A DNA stretch of 64,000 nt from NCBI GenBank assembly GCA_030656145.1, contig JAUSOF010000033.1, forward strand, positions 1-64,000. The letters are read 5' to 3'. The DNA is from Pseudomonas sp. (GTDB lineage Bacteria > Pseudomonadota > Gammaproteobacteria > Pseudomonadales > Pseudomonadaceae). The position numbers were made by a program, and so were the translations under genes. The notes below the pieces were generated by a model. It was given only the letters and a program-made list of their open reading frames with translations. It made no database searches and had not been told where the DNA came from. Positions 1 through 10,660 of this stretch are shown one piece after another. Within the stretch, counting starts at the first letter, position 1. Every line of letters starts with the position of its first letter.

Positions 1-486
1 GCGCAGGTTGTCTTCCAGCACGTAGTAACTGCCGTCGCCATCGCGCACCAGGTCGACCCCGGCGATATGCGCATACCGGTCGCGGTGCAGATTCAAACCC
101 TGCATGGCGATCTGGTAGCCCTCGTTGGCCAGCACCTGTTCGGCGGGAAAGATCCCCGCTTTGAGGATGCGCTGATCGTGGTAGATGTCGGCTAGAAACA
201 TGTTCAGCGCCTGCACGCGCTGGATACAGCCGCGCTCGATCATTCGCCATTCACTCGCAGGAATACTGCGCGGGATGGTGTCGAAGGGGATCAGCCGCTC
301 GGTTCCCTGCTCATCGCCATACAGGGTGAAGGTGATGCCGGCGCGGTGAAACAGCAGATCTGCCTCGCGGCGGCGCTGCGCCAATTGCTCTGGCGGGATA
401 GCTTCCAGCCAGCGGGCAAACTCTAAATAATGCGGGCGACACTTACCCTGTGCATCGTACATTTCATCGTAGTACTTGCGATCCAT
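1..486 (-). CDS. Circularly permuted ATP-grasp type 2 family protein (partial, continues past window start)
   Basis: Minus-strand translation from ATG at 486: MDRKYYDEMYDAQGKCRPHYLEFARWLEAIPPEQLAQRRREADLLFHRAGITFTLYGDEQGTERLIPFDTIPR...; typical of the DUF404/DUF407 ATP-grasp family. Confidence 0.82.
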   Translation of the reverse strand, partial: MDRKYYDEMYDAQGKCRPHYLEFARWLEAIPPEQLAQRRREADLLFHRAGITFTLYGDEQGTERLIPFDTIPRSIPASEWRMIERGCIQRVQALNMFLADIYHDQRILKAGIFPAEQVLANEGYQIAMQGLNLHRDRYAHIAGVDLVRDGDGSYYVLEDNLR

Positions 487-963
487 ACCGCATTCCTCAT
501 CCGCTGATACCGGTCACTATCGCAAATCGACAAGCCCGTGCCATCTAGAAATTTGCTTTATTTGGCAAAGTTTAGAATTCGCAAAAAATAGTGCGGCATT
601 TTCTCATCGTCAGTTGTCACAGATCATTATTTAGCCGCGCGGCACAAGTCGACTTATGTCGAGGCGCGAGCATGGCCTGGCTGGCTGGGCGTCGAGTTGC
701 AACATCGTGCGTTGCTGCAGATCCAGGTTGCTGACTGGTAGCTGAAGTTGTACGTAGGTGCTCGCAATGGTCGCGCCAAAAATGGACTTCCATGCCGCTT
801 ATGCCACGCCCCGCAGTGTTGTTATTGCACCTAGTTGGTTGAACTGTTCAGCAGTCAATTGAGCCGTTATTAAGTTGCACTGGAGAGGTGTGGCATCACA
901 TGGCCAGCGTGCAATTGTCAGAAGGCCAGCGTTACACTGCAACGCGAACACAAGGTAGCGATC

Positions 964-3900
964 ATGGCTAAAAGAAAAACAATCTCTGCGCAAGAATCGA
1001 AAGATGCGCGCACTGCTAAAGGCCCGCTGGCCACTGTCCAAACGCCAGAAGATACGTCGGTGGACAATGCCTGCTCTTTCCCTATTGTCGGGATTGGTGC
1101 CTCAGCCGGTGGCTTGGCTGCGTTTGAGGCGTTTTTCTCCGGTATGCCGACCGATACCAACCCCAATATGGCCTTTGTGTTGGTCCAGCACTTGGCGCCG
1201 GACCACAAAAGCATGCTCACGGATCTGATCCGACGCTTCACACGCATGCAGGTCTTCGAAGTGATGGATGGCATGCAGATACAGCTCAACTGCGCCTACA
1301 TAATCCCGCCCAATCACGACATGGCCTTTATCAACGGCACCTTGCAGCTACTTTCACCGACCGAGCCTCGTGGCCAGCGCCTGCCCATCGATTTTTTCTT
1401 CCGTTCGCTAGCCCTCGACCAACGAGAGCGGGCCATAGGCATTGTGCTGTCGGGTACAGGCAGCGATGGCACCTTGGGCGTTCGCGCGATCAAGGCCGAG
1501 GGCGGAATGGTCATGGCTCAGGATCCCGACTCTGCTGAGTTCGATGGTATGCCGCGCAGTGCGATTGCCACCGGGCTGGTCGATTACGTTTTGCCACCAG
1601 CCGAGATGCCGGTACAGCTCATGGCGTACCGTGCACATGCCTTCGGTAAACCGCCGCTGTTAGCCAGCATCCCGATATCCAAGGCCGAAGATGCCCTGAA
1701 AAAGATCTTCATTGCGCTGCGCACTCATGTGGGTCATGACTTTTCACAGTACAAGCCGAGCACCATCTTGCGCCGTATTGAACGACGCATGGCGGTTCAT
1801 CAGATCGAACATATCGACAGCTACGTCAAGTATCTGCACCAAACTCCCCGCGAGGTGGAGGCGCTATTCCGTGACCTGTTGATCGGTGTGACCAACTTCT
1901 TCCGTGATCCAGCTGCCTTCAAGGCGCTTGAGGAGCTGGTCATTCCCCAACTCTTCGCCAGTAATCCGCCTGGATCAGCGATCAGGGTATGGTCAACCGG
2001 CTGCTCAACCGGCGAGGAGGCATACTCGCTGGCCATCCTCCTGCAGGAACACCGGGAAACACTCAAGCAGGATTACACGCTTCAGGTCTTCGCCACCGAC
2101 ATAGACAGTCGAGCGATTGCCACGGCTCGCGCCGGCATTTATCCGGCCAGTATGGCCGTCGACATAAGCCCCGAACGGCTCAAGCGGTTTTTTAGCCTTG
2201 AGCCCGACGGCAGCGGTTATCGCATTCACAAAAGCATTCGCGACATGCTGGTTTTTTCCGAGCAGGACCTGATCAAGGATCCGCCGTTTTCCAGGCTGGA
2301 TTTGATTTGTTGCCGCAACTTGCTGATTTATTTGGGCGCGGAGCTGCAGAAGAAAATCATTCCGTTATTTCACTACGCACTCAAGCCTGGTGGGGTCTTG
2401 TTTCTCGGAACCTCGGAAGGGGTAGGCGACTTTGATGATCTGTTCGATGTACTCGATCGCAAATCCAAGCTGTACCAGCGTAAGGAAGACTTCAGTGGCA
2501 TGCGACGCACATTCCTCAGCCGTTTTCTGTCCCCGATGACCGCAGTCGACATGACAAACGTTACGCGCCCCCCGGGCGGAAGCAAGGCTGTTTTTCCGAG
2601 TAAATTACCGTTGCGCGAGATAACCGAGCAGGTGCTCTTGCAGCATCTGGTGGCTGTTGCAGCGCTGATCAACGCCCAGGGCGACATTCTTTATCTGCAT
2701 GGCCGCAGTGGCATGTACCTGGAGCCTGCGCCGGGTGAGGCGGGCATTAACAATATTCTGAAGATGGCGCGCGAGGGCCTGCGCTCCAGCCTGGCAACCA
2801 GCCTGCATAAAGCGGCTGCCAACAAAGAGACGATCCGGGTCAAATCACTGCAGGTTAAAACCAATGGTCATTTTACCCCGGTCAACCTGACTGTTTGCCC
2901 AGTGAAATCGGGGCCTGCTGCAACCTTGGAAGCCTCTCTGTTCCTGGTCGTATTGGAGGAAGTGCCAACCCTGGCTTCGCCTCTGACGTCACAGCTTGTC
3001 GTGCAGGCCGATACGCCTGCTGAGCGTGGCGGTGACATGGACGCGCGCCTCGAGTCGCTCAAGCAGGAGCTGCAAAGCAAGGAAGACTACCTGCAAAGTA
3101 CGATAGAGGCGCTGGAAACCTCTGCCGAGGAACTCAAGTCCTCCAACGAGGAAATGCAGTCGGTCAATGAAGAGTTGCAGTCCACCAACGAAGAACTGGA
3201 AACCTCCAAGGAGGAGCTGCAATCGGTCAACGAGGAACTGGCCACCATCAATGCCGAGCTGCAGACCAAGGTGCTCGAGTTGTCGCAGGCTAACAACGAC
3301 ATGAATAACCTGCTGGCAGGCACCGGCATCGGTACGGTGTTTGTCGATCTGAATTTGCGAATTCTGCGCTTCACCCCGGCAGCATCACGGATCATCAATC
3401 TCATTCCCAGCGATGTCGGCCGCCCGGTCGGCCATATAGCCTCCAATCTGCTTGGCTATGACCGGCTGGTGACCGACGTCAAGGCGGTGCTGGATACCTT
3501 GACCCCCAAAGAGATTGATGTGCAAACCGTGGAAGGGCGCTGGTACAAGATGCGCATTCTGCCGTATCGCACCCTGGATAATGTGATCGAAGGCGCGGTG
3601 ATCACCTACGTCGATATCAATGAACACGAGACGCTGCGCCTCAACGAAGAGCGTTATCGACTGGCGGCCAAAGCCGCGCGGGACGTCATCTGGGATTGGG
3701 ACATCATCAAGGGCGAGCAGCGCTGGAACGAGGCGGGCATCTCGTTATTCGGCTGGACCGATATCGTCTCGGCCCCGCAATCGACCACCTGGTGGCTAGA
3801 ACGCCTGCATCCGCAGGATCGCCAGCGGGTAAACGATGGCATCCAAGCTGCGGTAGCAGATAGTTCACGCACGCATTGGGACGACGAGTATCGCTTTCGT

Positions 3901-4383
3901 AAAGTCGATGGTACCTATGCGGTTGTGCTCGATCGTGGTTTTGTCCTGCGCAATGAACGCGGGCAGGCTATCCGCATGATCGGCGCCATGCTCAATATTT
4001 CCGAGCGCAAACAGGCCGAGGATGCGCTACGGCTTAACCAGGAGCGTCTGCGAGTGGCCTTGGAGGCTACGTCTGTCGTGATCTTCAACCAGGACCAGGC
4101 ATTGCGCTATACATGGATCTACAATGCAAAATCAGCGGTACCAGCGGAGCTTTTTTTGGGTAAGACCGATGCCGAGTTGTTGCCGGCAGAGGCGGCAACC
4201 TACCTGACGACAATCAAGCAGCAGGTTCTGGCGCGCGGGGAGGGTGCCCGGCTGCGGGTTCAGACCAATATCTATGGCGAGACGGCCCCCTGTGACTTGA
4301 CCGTTGAACCGCTGCGCGATGATGCAGGCGTGATCATCGGCATCACGGGCGCAGTGGTTGAAGTTACTGATCAGCAGCATTAG
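964..4383 (+). CDS. CheB methylesterase-CheR methyltransferase-PAS fusion protein
   Basis: 1139 aa; CheB motifs GASAGG, VQHL, SGTGSDGT; CheR-like AdoMet domain (VWSTGCSTGEEAYSLAILL); long NEELQSxNEEL coiled coil; C-terminal PAS domains; no histidine kinase domain. Confidence 0.9.
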   Translation: MAKRKTISAQESKDARTAKGPLATVQTPEDTSVDNACSFPIVGIGASAGGLAAFEAFFSGMPTDTNPNMAFVLVQHLAPDHKSMLTDLIRRFTRMQVFEVMDGMQIQLNCAYIIPPNHDMAFINGTLQLLSPTEPRGQRLPIDFFFRSLALDQRERAIGIVLSGTGSDGTLGVRAIKAEGGMVMAQDPDSAEFDGMPRSAIATGLVDYVLPPAEMPVQLMAYRAHAFGKPPLLASIPISKAEDALKKIFIALRTHVGHDFSQYKPSTILRRIERRMAVHQIEHIDSYVKYLHQTPREVEALFRDLLIGVTNFFRDPAAFKALEELVIPQLFASNPPGSAIRVWSTGCSTGEEAYSLAILLQEHRETLKQDYTLQVFATDIDSRAIATARAGIYPASMAVDISPERLKRFFSLEPDGSGYRIHKSIRDMLVFSEQDLIKDPPFSRLDLICCRNLLIYLGAELQKKIIPLFHYALKPGGVLFLGTSEGVGDFDDLFDVLDRKSKLYQRKEDFSGMRRTFLSRFLSPMTAVDMTNVTRPPGGSKAVFPSKLPLREITEQVLLQHLVAVAALINAQGDILYLHGRSGMYLEPAPGEAGINNILKMAREGLRSSLATSLHKAAANKETIRVKSLQVKTNGHFTPVNLTVCPVKSGPAATLEASLFLVVLEEVPTLASPLTSQLVVQADTPAERGGDMDARLESLKQELQSKEDYLQSTIEALETSAEELKSSNEEMQSVNEELQSTNEELETSKEELQSVNEELATINAELQTKVLELSQANNDMNNLLAGTGIGTVFVDLNLRILRFTPAASRIINLIPSDVGRPVGHIASNLLGYDRLVTDVKAVLDTLTPKEIDVQTVEGRWYKMRILPYRTLDNVIEGAVITYVDINEHETLRLNEERYRLAAKAARDVIWDWDIIKGEQRWNEAGISLFGWTDIVSAPQSTTWWLERLHPQDRQRVNDGIQAAVADSSRTHWDDEYRFRKVDGTYAVVLDRGFVLRNERGQAIRMIGAMLNISERKQAEDALRLNQERLRVALEATSVVIFNQDQALRYTWIYNAKSAVPAELFLGKTDAELLPAEAATYLTTIKQQVLARGEGARLRVQTNIYGETAPCDLTVEPLRDDAGVIIGITGAVVEVTDQQH

Positions 4384-4488
4384 GACTCGCGGTTGTGGAC
4401 ATACTCAGCGTCATGGTGAGCGCTGTTTCCCGGGTTCCTAGTATGCGTAAGGCCAAACCCACACATCCAGGCTGAGTAAGGGCTGCTG

Positions 4489-7485
4489 ATGAAAGACAAG
4501 GATACGCGACAGGAAAAAATGTCCACGCTGGTGGGTGCGGGGACGTTGCTGCGGCAAATGGCGGAAGAAATAATCGGCGATCAGAGGGAGGCACCGCAAG
4601 ATCAGGTGCAACACATGTCTGCAGAAGCGGTACAGCAGGCTCTGCATGAGTTACGTGTGCACCAGATCGAACTGGAGATGCAGAACGAGGAGTTACGCCA
4701 GGCACAGGCAAAGATCGAGGATGCCAAAGAGCGCTATTTCGATCTTTATGACCTGGCTCCGGTGGGCTACCTGACCCTCAGTGTGCAAGGGACTATTCTT
4801 CAGGCCAATCTTACGTCTACGCATCTATTGAACGTGGTGCGTGCAGACCTGATCAAGCATCCGATCACGCGTTTCATTTTTCGCGACGATCAGGACATTT
4901 TCTACCAGCTGCGAAAACAGCTGATTGCCACAGGCGAACCACAGACGTGCGAACTACGCATGGTCAAAAGCAGTGGCGCGCCACTGTGGGCGCACCTGGA
5001 TGCCACCAAATCAGAAGATGAAAACGGTGCGCCGGCCCTGCGCCTTGTTGTGAGTGACTTCAGTGCGCGCAAGTCTGTAGAAGATGCGTTGCAGGAGAGC
5101 TATCAGGCGCTGCAGAGTATTCTGGACGCGACCCTCGACGGCTTTTGGCGCGTCGATATCCACGGCAATATCCTCGATGTGAATCCGGCGTACTGCGAAC
5201 TTTCGGGTTATACCCGCGAAGAACTGCTGAAGATGAACATCATCGACCTGGAGCAGAGCGAATGCGCCGCCGCCTCGGCGCAACAAACGCTCAGCCTGAT
5301 AGAAACCGGTCACGGGCAGTTCGAGTCCGTGCATCGTCGTAAGGACGGATCCATTTGGCAGGTCGAGGTCAGCAGCACGTTTCGCGATGCAGCCGGCGGG
5401 CAGGTTTTTGTGTTTCTGCGTGATATCTCCAAGCGTAAACAAGCCGAAGAAAAACTCCAGCTTGCGGCCAGCGTGTTCTCGCATTCGCGTGAAGGCATCA
5501 TGATTACCGCAGCCGATGGCAGCATCATTAATGTAAATGCCGCGTTTACCCGGATTACCGGCTATAGCCGCGAGGAAGCCGTAGGGAAAACCCCGCACTT
5601 TCTCAGTTCGGGCCGTCATACAGGCGAATTTTACGAGACCATGTGGCAGAGCTTGAACCAGAAAGGCCACTGGTACGGTGAGATCTGGAACCGGCGTAAA
5701 AATGGCGAAATATATGCCGAGATGCAAACAATCAGTAGCGTGCGCGACTCCAGCGGTGACGTTGTACAGTACGTTGCGCTGTTCTCTGACATCACCGAAA
5801 TCAAGGCGCACCAGAGCCGGCTCGAACATATCGCACACTACGATGCGCTGACCTCGTTGCCCAACCGCGTGCTCTTGGCCGACCGCTTGCGACATGCCAT
5901 TGTTCAGGCCCAGCGGCGAGGACAGCTGCTGGAGGTGGTTTACCTGGACCTCGACGGTTTCAAGGCAATCAATGACACGCACGGCCATGAGGCTGGCGAC
6001 AAGTTGCTGATTGCCCTGTCGGCCACCATGAAACAGGCCCTGCGCGAGTGCGACACCCTCGCTCGAATTGGCGGCGACGAATTCGTTGCGGTGTTGGTCG
6101 ATCTGCCGGATGTAGCTACCAGTATGCCGATGCTCAGCCGGCTGCTCGCTGCGGCGGCACAAGTGGTACATGTGGGCGATCTTACCTTGCAGGTGTCTGC
6201 CAGCATGGGCGTTACCTTCTGTCCGCAACAGGAAGAGGTCGACGCCGATCAGCTGCTGCGTCAAGCGGATCAGGCCATGTATCAGGCCAAGCTGTCGGGC
6301 AAGAACCGCCTGCACTTCTTCGATGTCGAGCAGGATCGCTGTGTGCGTGGCCACCACGAGAGCCTGGAGCACATTCGCCTGGCACTGGCCGAACGCGAGT
6401 TCGTCCTGCATTACCAACCCAAGGTGAATATGCGCACCGGCGAGGTTATCGGTGTCGAGGCGCTGATCCGCTGGCTACATCCTCAACGTGGGCTGCTGGC
6501 TCCTGCGGTATTTTTACCGGTGATTGAGGATCATCTACTGGCGATCGAGATCGGTGAGTGGGCCATCAACCAAGCCCTGAGCCAGATGGAAGCGTGGCTC
6601 AAGGTCGGGCTGGACATGGAAGTCAGTGTCAATATTGGTGCTCGCCAGTTGCAGCAGAAGAACTTTGTCGAGCGTCTGCGCGCCATTCTTCAGGCGCACC
6701 CGCGAGTCAGCCCTTCGCGCCTGCAGTTGGAGATTCTGGAAACCAGCGCATTGGAAGATGTCGCCCACGTATTTCAGGTGATCGAGGCGTGCCGCGGGTT
6801 TGGGGTGATGTTCGCACTGGATGATTTTGGAACAGGTTATTCCTCACTCACCTACCTGAAGCATCTGCCGGTGGCCATGCTAAAAATCGACCAGAGCTTC
6901 GTCCTGGGCATGCTTGACGACCCGGATGACTTGTCGATTCTCAAGGGCGTGGTGGGTCTGGCCAGCGCCTTCCGCCTCAAGGTCATTGCCGAGGGGGTTG
7001 AAAGCCCAGAGCATGGCGCCCTGTTGTTGCAACTGGGTTGCGAGCAAGCCCAAGGGTTCGGCATCGCCCCACCGATGCCGGCAGATGAACTGCCCAGTTG
7101 GGTGGCGACCTGGTGGCAGCGCTCGGGTTGGTGCAATCTGCCATTGGCAAGCGAAGAAGATTTATCGCGACTGATTGCTCGTGTTGAACTGCGCGCCTGG
7201 TTCAAGTCGACGGATAACTACATCAAGGGTGAACGTGCAACCCCTCCGTCACTGGACAGGCAGCAGAGTTACTTCGCGCAGTGGTTGCAAGGCGACGGCC
7301 ATGATTGTCATCTCACGCATCCATCGTTTGCGGCTATCACCGAGTTGCATGCGCAGATTTATACCTTGACCAGCGACCTCTGCGAGCTGCATGCCAAGGG
7401 GCGAGGCGCGCAGGTACAGGCAATGCTAGGCACACTTCATGACTTGCAGGATGCCTTGCTCAAGCAATTGAACGCATTATCCTGA
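4489..7485 (+). CDS. PAS-GGDEF-EAL diguanylate cyclase/phosphodiesterase
   Basis: 998 aa; several PAS domains, RECD I-site followed by GGDEF, EAL motif (GVEALIRWLHP), DDFGTGYSSL. Confidence 0.93.
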   Translation: MKDKDTRQEKMSTLVGAGTLLRQMAEEIIGDQREAPQDQVQHMSAEAVQQALHELRVHQIELEMQNEELRQAQAKIEDAKERYFDLYDLAPVGYLTLSVQGTILQANLTSTHLLNVVRADLIKHPITRFIFRDDQDIFYQLRKQLIATGEPQTCELRMVKSSGAPLWAHLDATKSEDENGAPALRLVVSDFSARKSVEDALQESYQALQSILDATLDGFWRVDIHGNILDVNPAYCELSGYTREELLKMNIIDLEQSECAAASAQQTLSLIETGHGQFESVHRRKDGSIWQVEVSSTFRDAAGGQVFVFLRDISKRKQAEEKLQLAASVFSHSREGIMITAADGSIINVNAAFTRITGYSREEAVGKTPHFLSSGRHTGEFYETMWQSLNQKGHWYGEIWNRRKNGEIYAEMQTISSVRDSSGDVVQYVALFSDITEIKAHQSRLEHIAHYDALTSLPNRVLLADRLRHAIVQAQRRGQLLEVVYLDLDGFKAINDTHGHEAGDKLLIALSATMKQALRECDTLARIGGDEFVAVLVDLPDVATSMPMLSRLLAAAAQVVHVGDLTLQVSASMGVTFCPQQEEVDADQLLRQADQAMYQAKLSGKNRLHFFDVEQDRCVRGHHESLEHIRLALAEREFVLHYQPKVNMRTGEVIGVEALIRWLHPQRGLLAPAVFLPVIEDHLLAIEIGEWAINQALSQMEAWLKVGLDMEVSVNIGARQLQQKNFVERLRAILQAHPRVSPSRLQLEILETSALEDVAHVFQVIEACRGFGVMFALDDFGTGYSSLTYLKHLPVAMLKIDQSFVLGMLDDPDDLSILKGVVGLASAFRLKVIAEGVESPEHGALLLQLGCEQAQGFGIAPPMPADELPSWVATWWQRSGWCNLPLASEEDLSRLIARVELRAWFKSTDNYIKGERATPPSLDRQQSYFAQWLQGDGHDCHLTHPSFAAITELHAQIYTLTSDLCELHAKGRGAQVQAMLGTLHDLQDALLKQLNALS

Positions 7486-7889
7486 GCGCGTGAAGTATAA
7501 ATGTCAGCCAGCCCTACAGCGTGCGGGGCTGGCTGCAGACCCCGATCAGGAGGGCGTAGAACGCTACACGCCGTGCAAAAGGTTATCTGTGGGCACCAAT
7601 TGGCCAGGTTGAATCAATGGTCATTTCGATGATCCAGCGCAGCTCGCCAGACAATTTTTCCCCTACCCTGACAGCGACTAATTGATGCTCTGACAGAGCA
7701 GATGCACATCTTTACGGCTGTGTAGATTCGGCAGCTGCAAGGCGTTCTGTGTGCAGAGGCGGAGCCAAATGACCCTGCCAGATTCTGCAGCCCACGCGCC
7801 GAGATAGCCGCAACAGGTGGGATTATTTCACAGCCTCTTAGAGCAGCCTGATAGACTTATTTTGTATTTGTCCACTTTCAAGGAGTCCC

Positions 7890-8729
7890 ATGATCAAGAA
7901 ATGCTTGTTCCCAGCCGCCGGTTACGGCACGCGCTTTCTACCTGCAACCAAGGCCATGCCCAAGGAAATGTTGCCGATAGTGAACAAGCCACTGATCCAG
8001 TATGGCGTCGAAGAGGCGCTTGAAGCTGGGCTGACGGAGATCGCCATGGTCACCGGCCGTGGCAAGCGTTCACTGGAAGATCACTTCGACATCAGCTACG
8101 AACTTGAACAACAAATCCGCGATACCGACAAGGAAAAATACCTGACCGGCATCCGGCGCCTGATCAACGAGTGCACCTTCGCGTATACCCGCCAAGTTGA
8201 AATGAAAGGCCTCGGTCATGCGATTCTCACCGCGCAGCCATTGATCGGCGATGAGGCATTTGCCGTGGTACTGGCCGATGACTTGTGCCTGAACCTGGAA
8301 GGCGACGGCGTATTGACCCAAATGGTCAAACTGTACAACCAGTTCCGCTGTTCGATTGTCGCCATCCAGGAAGTGCCGCCGGAGGAGACCCACAAATACG
8401 GCGTAATCGCGGGCGAGATGATTCGCGACGACATCTACCGGGTAAACAGCATGGTCGAAAAGCCCAAGCCCGAAGATGCGCCGTCCAATCTGGCAATCAT
8501 CGGTCGTTACATCCTCACCCCGGATATCTTTGACATCATCAAAGACACTCCGCCGGGCAAGGGCGGTGAAATCCAGATCACCGATGCGCTGATGAAGCAG
8601 GCCCAGAACGGCTGTGTGTTGGCCTATAAGTTCAAGGGGCAGCGCTTCGACTGCGGCGGCGCGGAAGGCTATATCGACGCGACCAATTTCTGTTTCGAGA
8701 ATTTCTACAAGGCCGGCAAGGTTTCATGA
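7890..8729 (+). CDS. galU: UTP--glucose-1-phosphate uridylyltransferase
   Basis: MIKKCLFPAAGYGTRFLPATKAMPKEMLPIVNKPLIQYGVEEA; full-length GalU. Confidence 0.96.
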   Translation: MIKKCLFPAAGYGTRFLPATKAMPKEMLPIVNKPLIQYGVEEALEAGLTEIAMVTGRGKRSLEDHFDISYELEQQIRDTDKEKYLTGIRRLINECTFAYTRQVEMKGLGHAILTAQPLIGDEAFAVVLADDLCLNLEGDGVLTQMVKLYNQFRCSIVAIQEVPPEETHKYGVIAGEMIRDDIYRVNSMVEKPKPEDAPSNLAIIGRYILTPDIFDIIKDTPPGKGGEIQITDALMKQAQNGCVLAYKFKGQRFDCGGAEGYIDATNFCFENFYKAGKVS

Positions 8730-8749
8730 GCCAGTAGTGCAGTGTACAA

Positions 8750-8771
8750 GCCACCCTCGGGTGGCTTTTTT
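8750..8771 (+). terminator. Rho-independent terminator after galU
   Basis: GCCACC-CTCG-GGTGGC hairpin followed by a T-run. Confidence 0.8.
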
Positions 8772-8774
8772 ACG

Positions 8775-9197
8775 TCAGGGGATCGGCATCGCCTCCGCCC
8801 CCGGGCCCAGTGGTTGGCCGTAGCTGAACTCGACAAAGTTGCCGGCAGGATCACGCAATCCGCAGTAATAGCCGACAGGGTAGGGCTCGTCGCGTGGTGC
8901 CCAGATCAGGCAGCCAGCCTTGTGCGCCTGGGCTGCGACCCTGTCGACCTGCTCACGGCTGTCCACGGCAAAGCCGAAATGGCTGTAATCGTCTGCGGCC
9001 AGCTGCCGGTCCTGACCGCCGGGCATGATCACGAAGATGAAGGTGTGTTCTTTGCCGGGCTCGGCCATCCAGACAATACGTGAACCCTTGCCCGCACGCT
9101 GGTGGACAACCTGCATGCCGCAGAACTCGGAATAGAAGGCCACGCAGGCATCCAGGTCCGGCACATGCAAAGCCAAATGGGTAAGGGTAGGGCGCAT
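8775..9197 (-). CDS. VOC (glyoxalase/bleomycin resistance) family protein
   Basis: MRPTLTHLALHVPDLDACVAFYSEFCGMQVVH...LRDPAGNFVEFSYG. Confidence 0.85.
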   Translation of the reverse strand: MRPTLTHLALHVPDLDACVAFYSEFCGMQVVHQRAGKGSRIVWMAEPGKEHTFIFVIMPGGQDRQLAADDYSHFGFAVDSREQVDRVAAQAHKAGCLIWAPRDEPYPVGYYCGLRDPAGNFVEFSYGQPLGPGAEAMPIP

Positions 9198-9291
9198 GGC
9201 GTTTCTCCTCTTGGCGATGTTTCAAGCTTAGGCCTAACACAGGGACGAGGTACAACTGGGTTATGCTTGCGGCCTGCCAAGGAGACTGACC

Positions 9292-10653
9292 ATGACCTAT
9301 GACTTCGACCTGTTTGTAATCGGCGCCGGTTCCGGTGGTGTGCGTGCTGCGCGCTTTGCCGCCGGCTATGGTGCCCGCGTGGCCGTAGCAGAAAGCCGTT
9401 ACTTGGGTGGCACCTGCGTCAACGTCGGTTGTGTGCCGAAAAAATTAATGGTCTATGGCGCGCACTTTGCTGAAGACTTCCAGCAGGCGCAGGGTTTTGG
9501 TTGGTCGCTGTCGGCTAAAGCAACGTTCGATTGGCCCACCTTGATCGCCAACAAGAACCGTGAAATCGAGCGCCTCAATGGGATCTACCGCAATCTGCTG
9601 GTAAACAGCGGCGTAACCCTGCTTGAGGGCCATGCGCGCCTGCTCGATGCGCACAGCGTCGAGTTGGGTGGGCAGCGCTATAGCGCCAAACACATCCTCA
9701 TCGCCACCGGTGGCTGGCCGCATATCCCGGAAATCCCAGGGCATGAACATGCCATTGGCTCGAATGAAGTGTTCTTTCTCGAGCAACTGCCCAAGCGCGT
9801 GCTGGTAGTCGGCGGTGGCTATATTGCCGTGGAGTTTGCCTCTATTTTCCATGGCCTCGGTGCCCAGACATCGCTGCTGTACCGTGGTGATTTGTTCCTG
9901 CGCGGGTTTGACGGTGCAGTGCGCAGGCACCTGCACGAAGAGCTGAGCAAGCGTGGCCTGGATCTGCAGTTCAACAGCGATATCGAGCGCATCGATAAAC
10001 AGCCAAATGGCAGCTTGCTCGCAACCCTCAAAGACGGTCGCCAGTTGCAGGCGGACTGTATTTTCTATGCCACCGGCCGGCGTCCGATGCTGGATAACCT
10101 GGGCTTGGAAAATACCGGGGTCGAGCTTGATGAGCGGGGCTATATCAAGGTCGACGAGCAGTATCAGACCACGGAGCCATCGATTCTGGCGCTGGGCGAT
10201 GTGATCGGCCGAGTACAGCTGACGCCAGTGGCGCTGGCTGAAGGCATGGCCGTGGCGCGCCGACTGTTCAAGCCCGAGGAGTACCGCAAGGTCGACTACC
10301 AGACAATTCCAACCGCGGTTTTCAGTCTGCCGAATATCGGCACCGTCGGCCTTAGCGAAGAACAGGCGAGGGCGCAGGGCTATCGGGTCGACGTCTATGA
10401 GAGCCGTTTCAAACCCATGAAACTGACCATGACGGAAAGCCAGGAGCGCACCTTGATGAAACTGGTTGTGGATGCAGACAGCGACCGTGTATTGGGTTGC
10501 CATATGGTCGGCCCCGAAGCAGGAGAAATCGTTCAGGGTCTTGCTGTGGCATTGAAGGCTGGAGCGACCAAACAGATTTTCGACGAGACCATTGGCGTGC
10601 ACCCGACGGCTGCCGAGGAGTTTGTTACCATGCGCGCCCCTGTGACCTCCTGA
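9292..10653 (+). CDS. gor: Glutathione-disulfide reductase
   Basis: FAD GxGxxG ([16 protein letters not shown]), [13 protein letters not shown] redox-disulfide motif, C-terminal [11 protein letters not shown]. Confidence 0.95.
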   Translation: MTYDFDLFVIGAGSGGVRAARFAAGYGARVAVAESRYLGGTCVNVGCVPKKLMVYGAHFAEDFQQAQGFGWSLSAKATFDWPTLIANKNREIERLNGIYRNLLVNSGVTLLEGHARLLDAHSVELGGQRYSAKHILIATGGWPHIPEIPGHEHAIGSNEVFFLEQLPKRVLVVGGGYIAVEFASIFHGLGAQTSLLYRGDLFLRGFDGAVRRHLHEELSKRGLDLQFNSDIERIDKQPNGSLLATLKDGRQLQADCIFYATGRRPMLDNLGLENTGVELDERGYIKVDEQYQTTEPSILALGDVIGRVQLTPVALAEGMAVARRLFKPEEYRKVDYQTIPTAVFSLPNIGTVGLSEEQARAQGYRVDVYESRFKPMKLTMTESQERTLMKLVVDADSDRVLGCHMVGPEAGEIVQGLAVALKAGATKQIFDETIGVHPTAAEEFVTMRAPVTS

Positions 10654-10660
10654 AACCGCC

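Noticed and set aside
5011-6417. 468-aa minus-strand ORF opposite the GGDEF-EAL gene
   Set aside because: Shadow ORF; no recognisable domain
7505-7535. CAGCCAGCCC...GGGGCTGGCTG hairpin after the GGDEF-EAL gene as a terminator
   Set aside because: Good stem but no T-run follows; terminator call not supported
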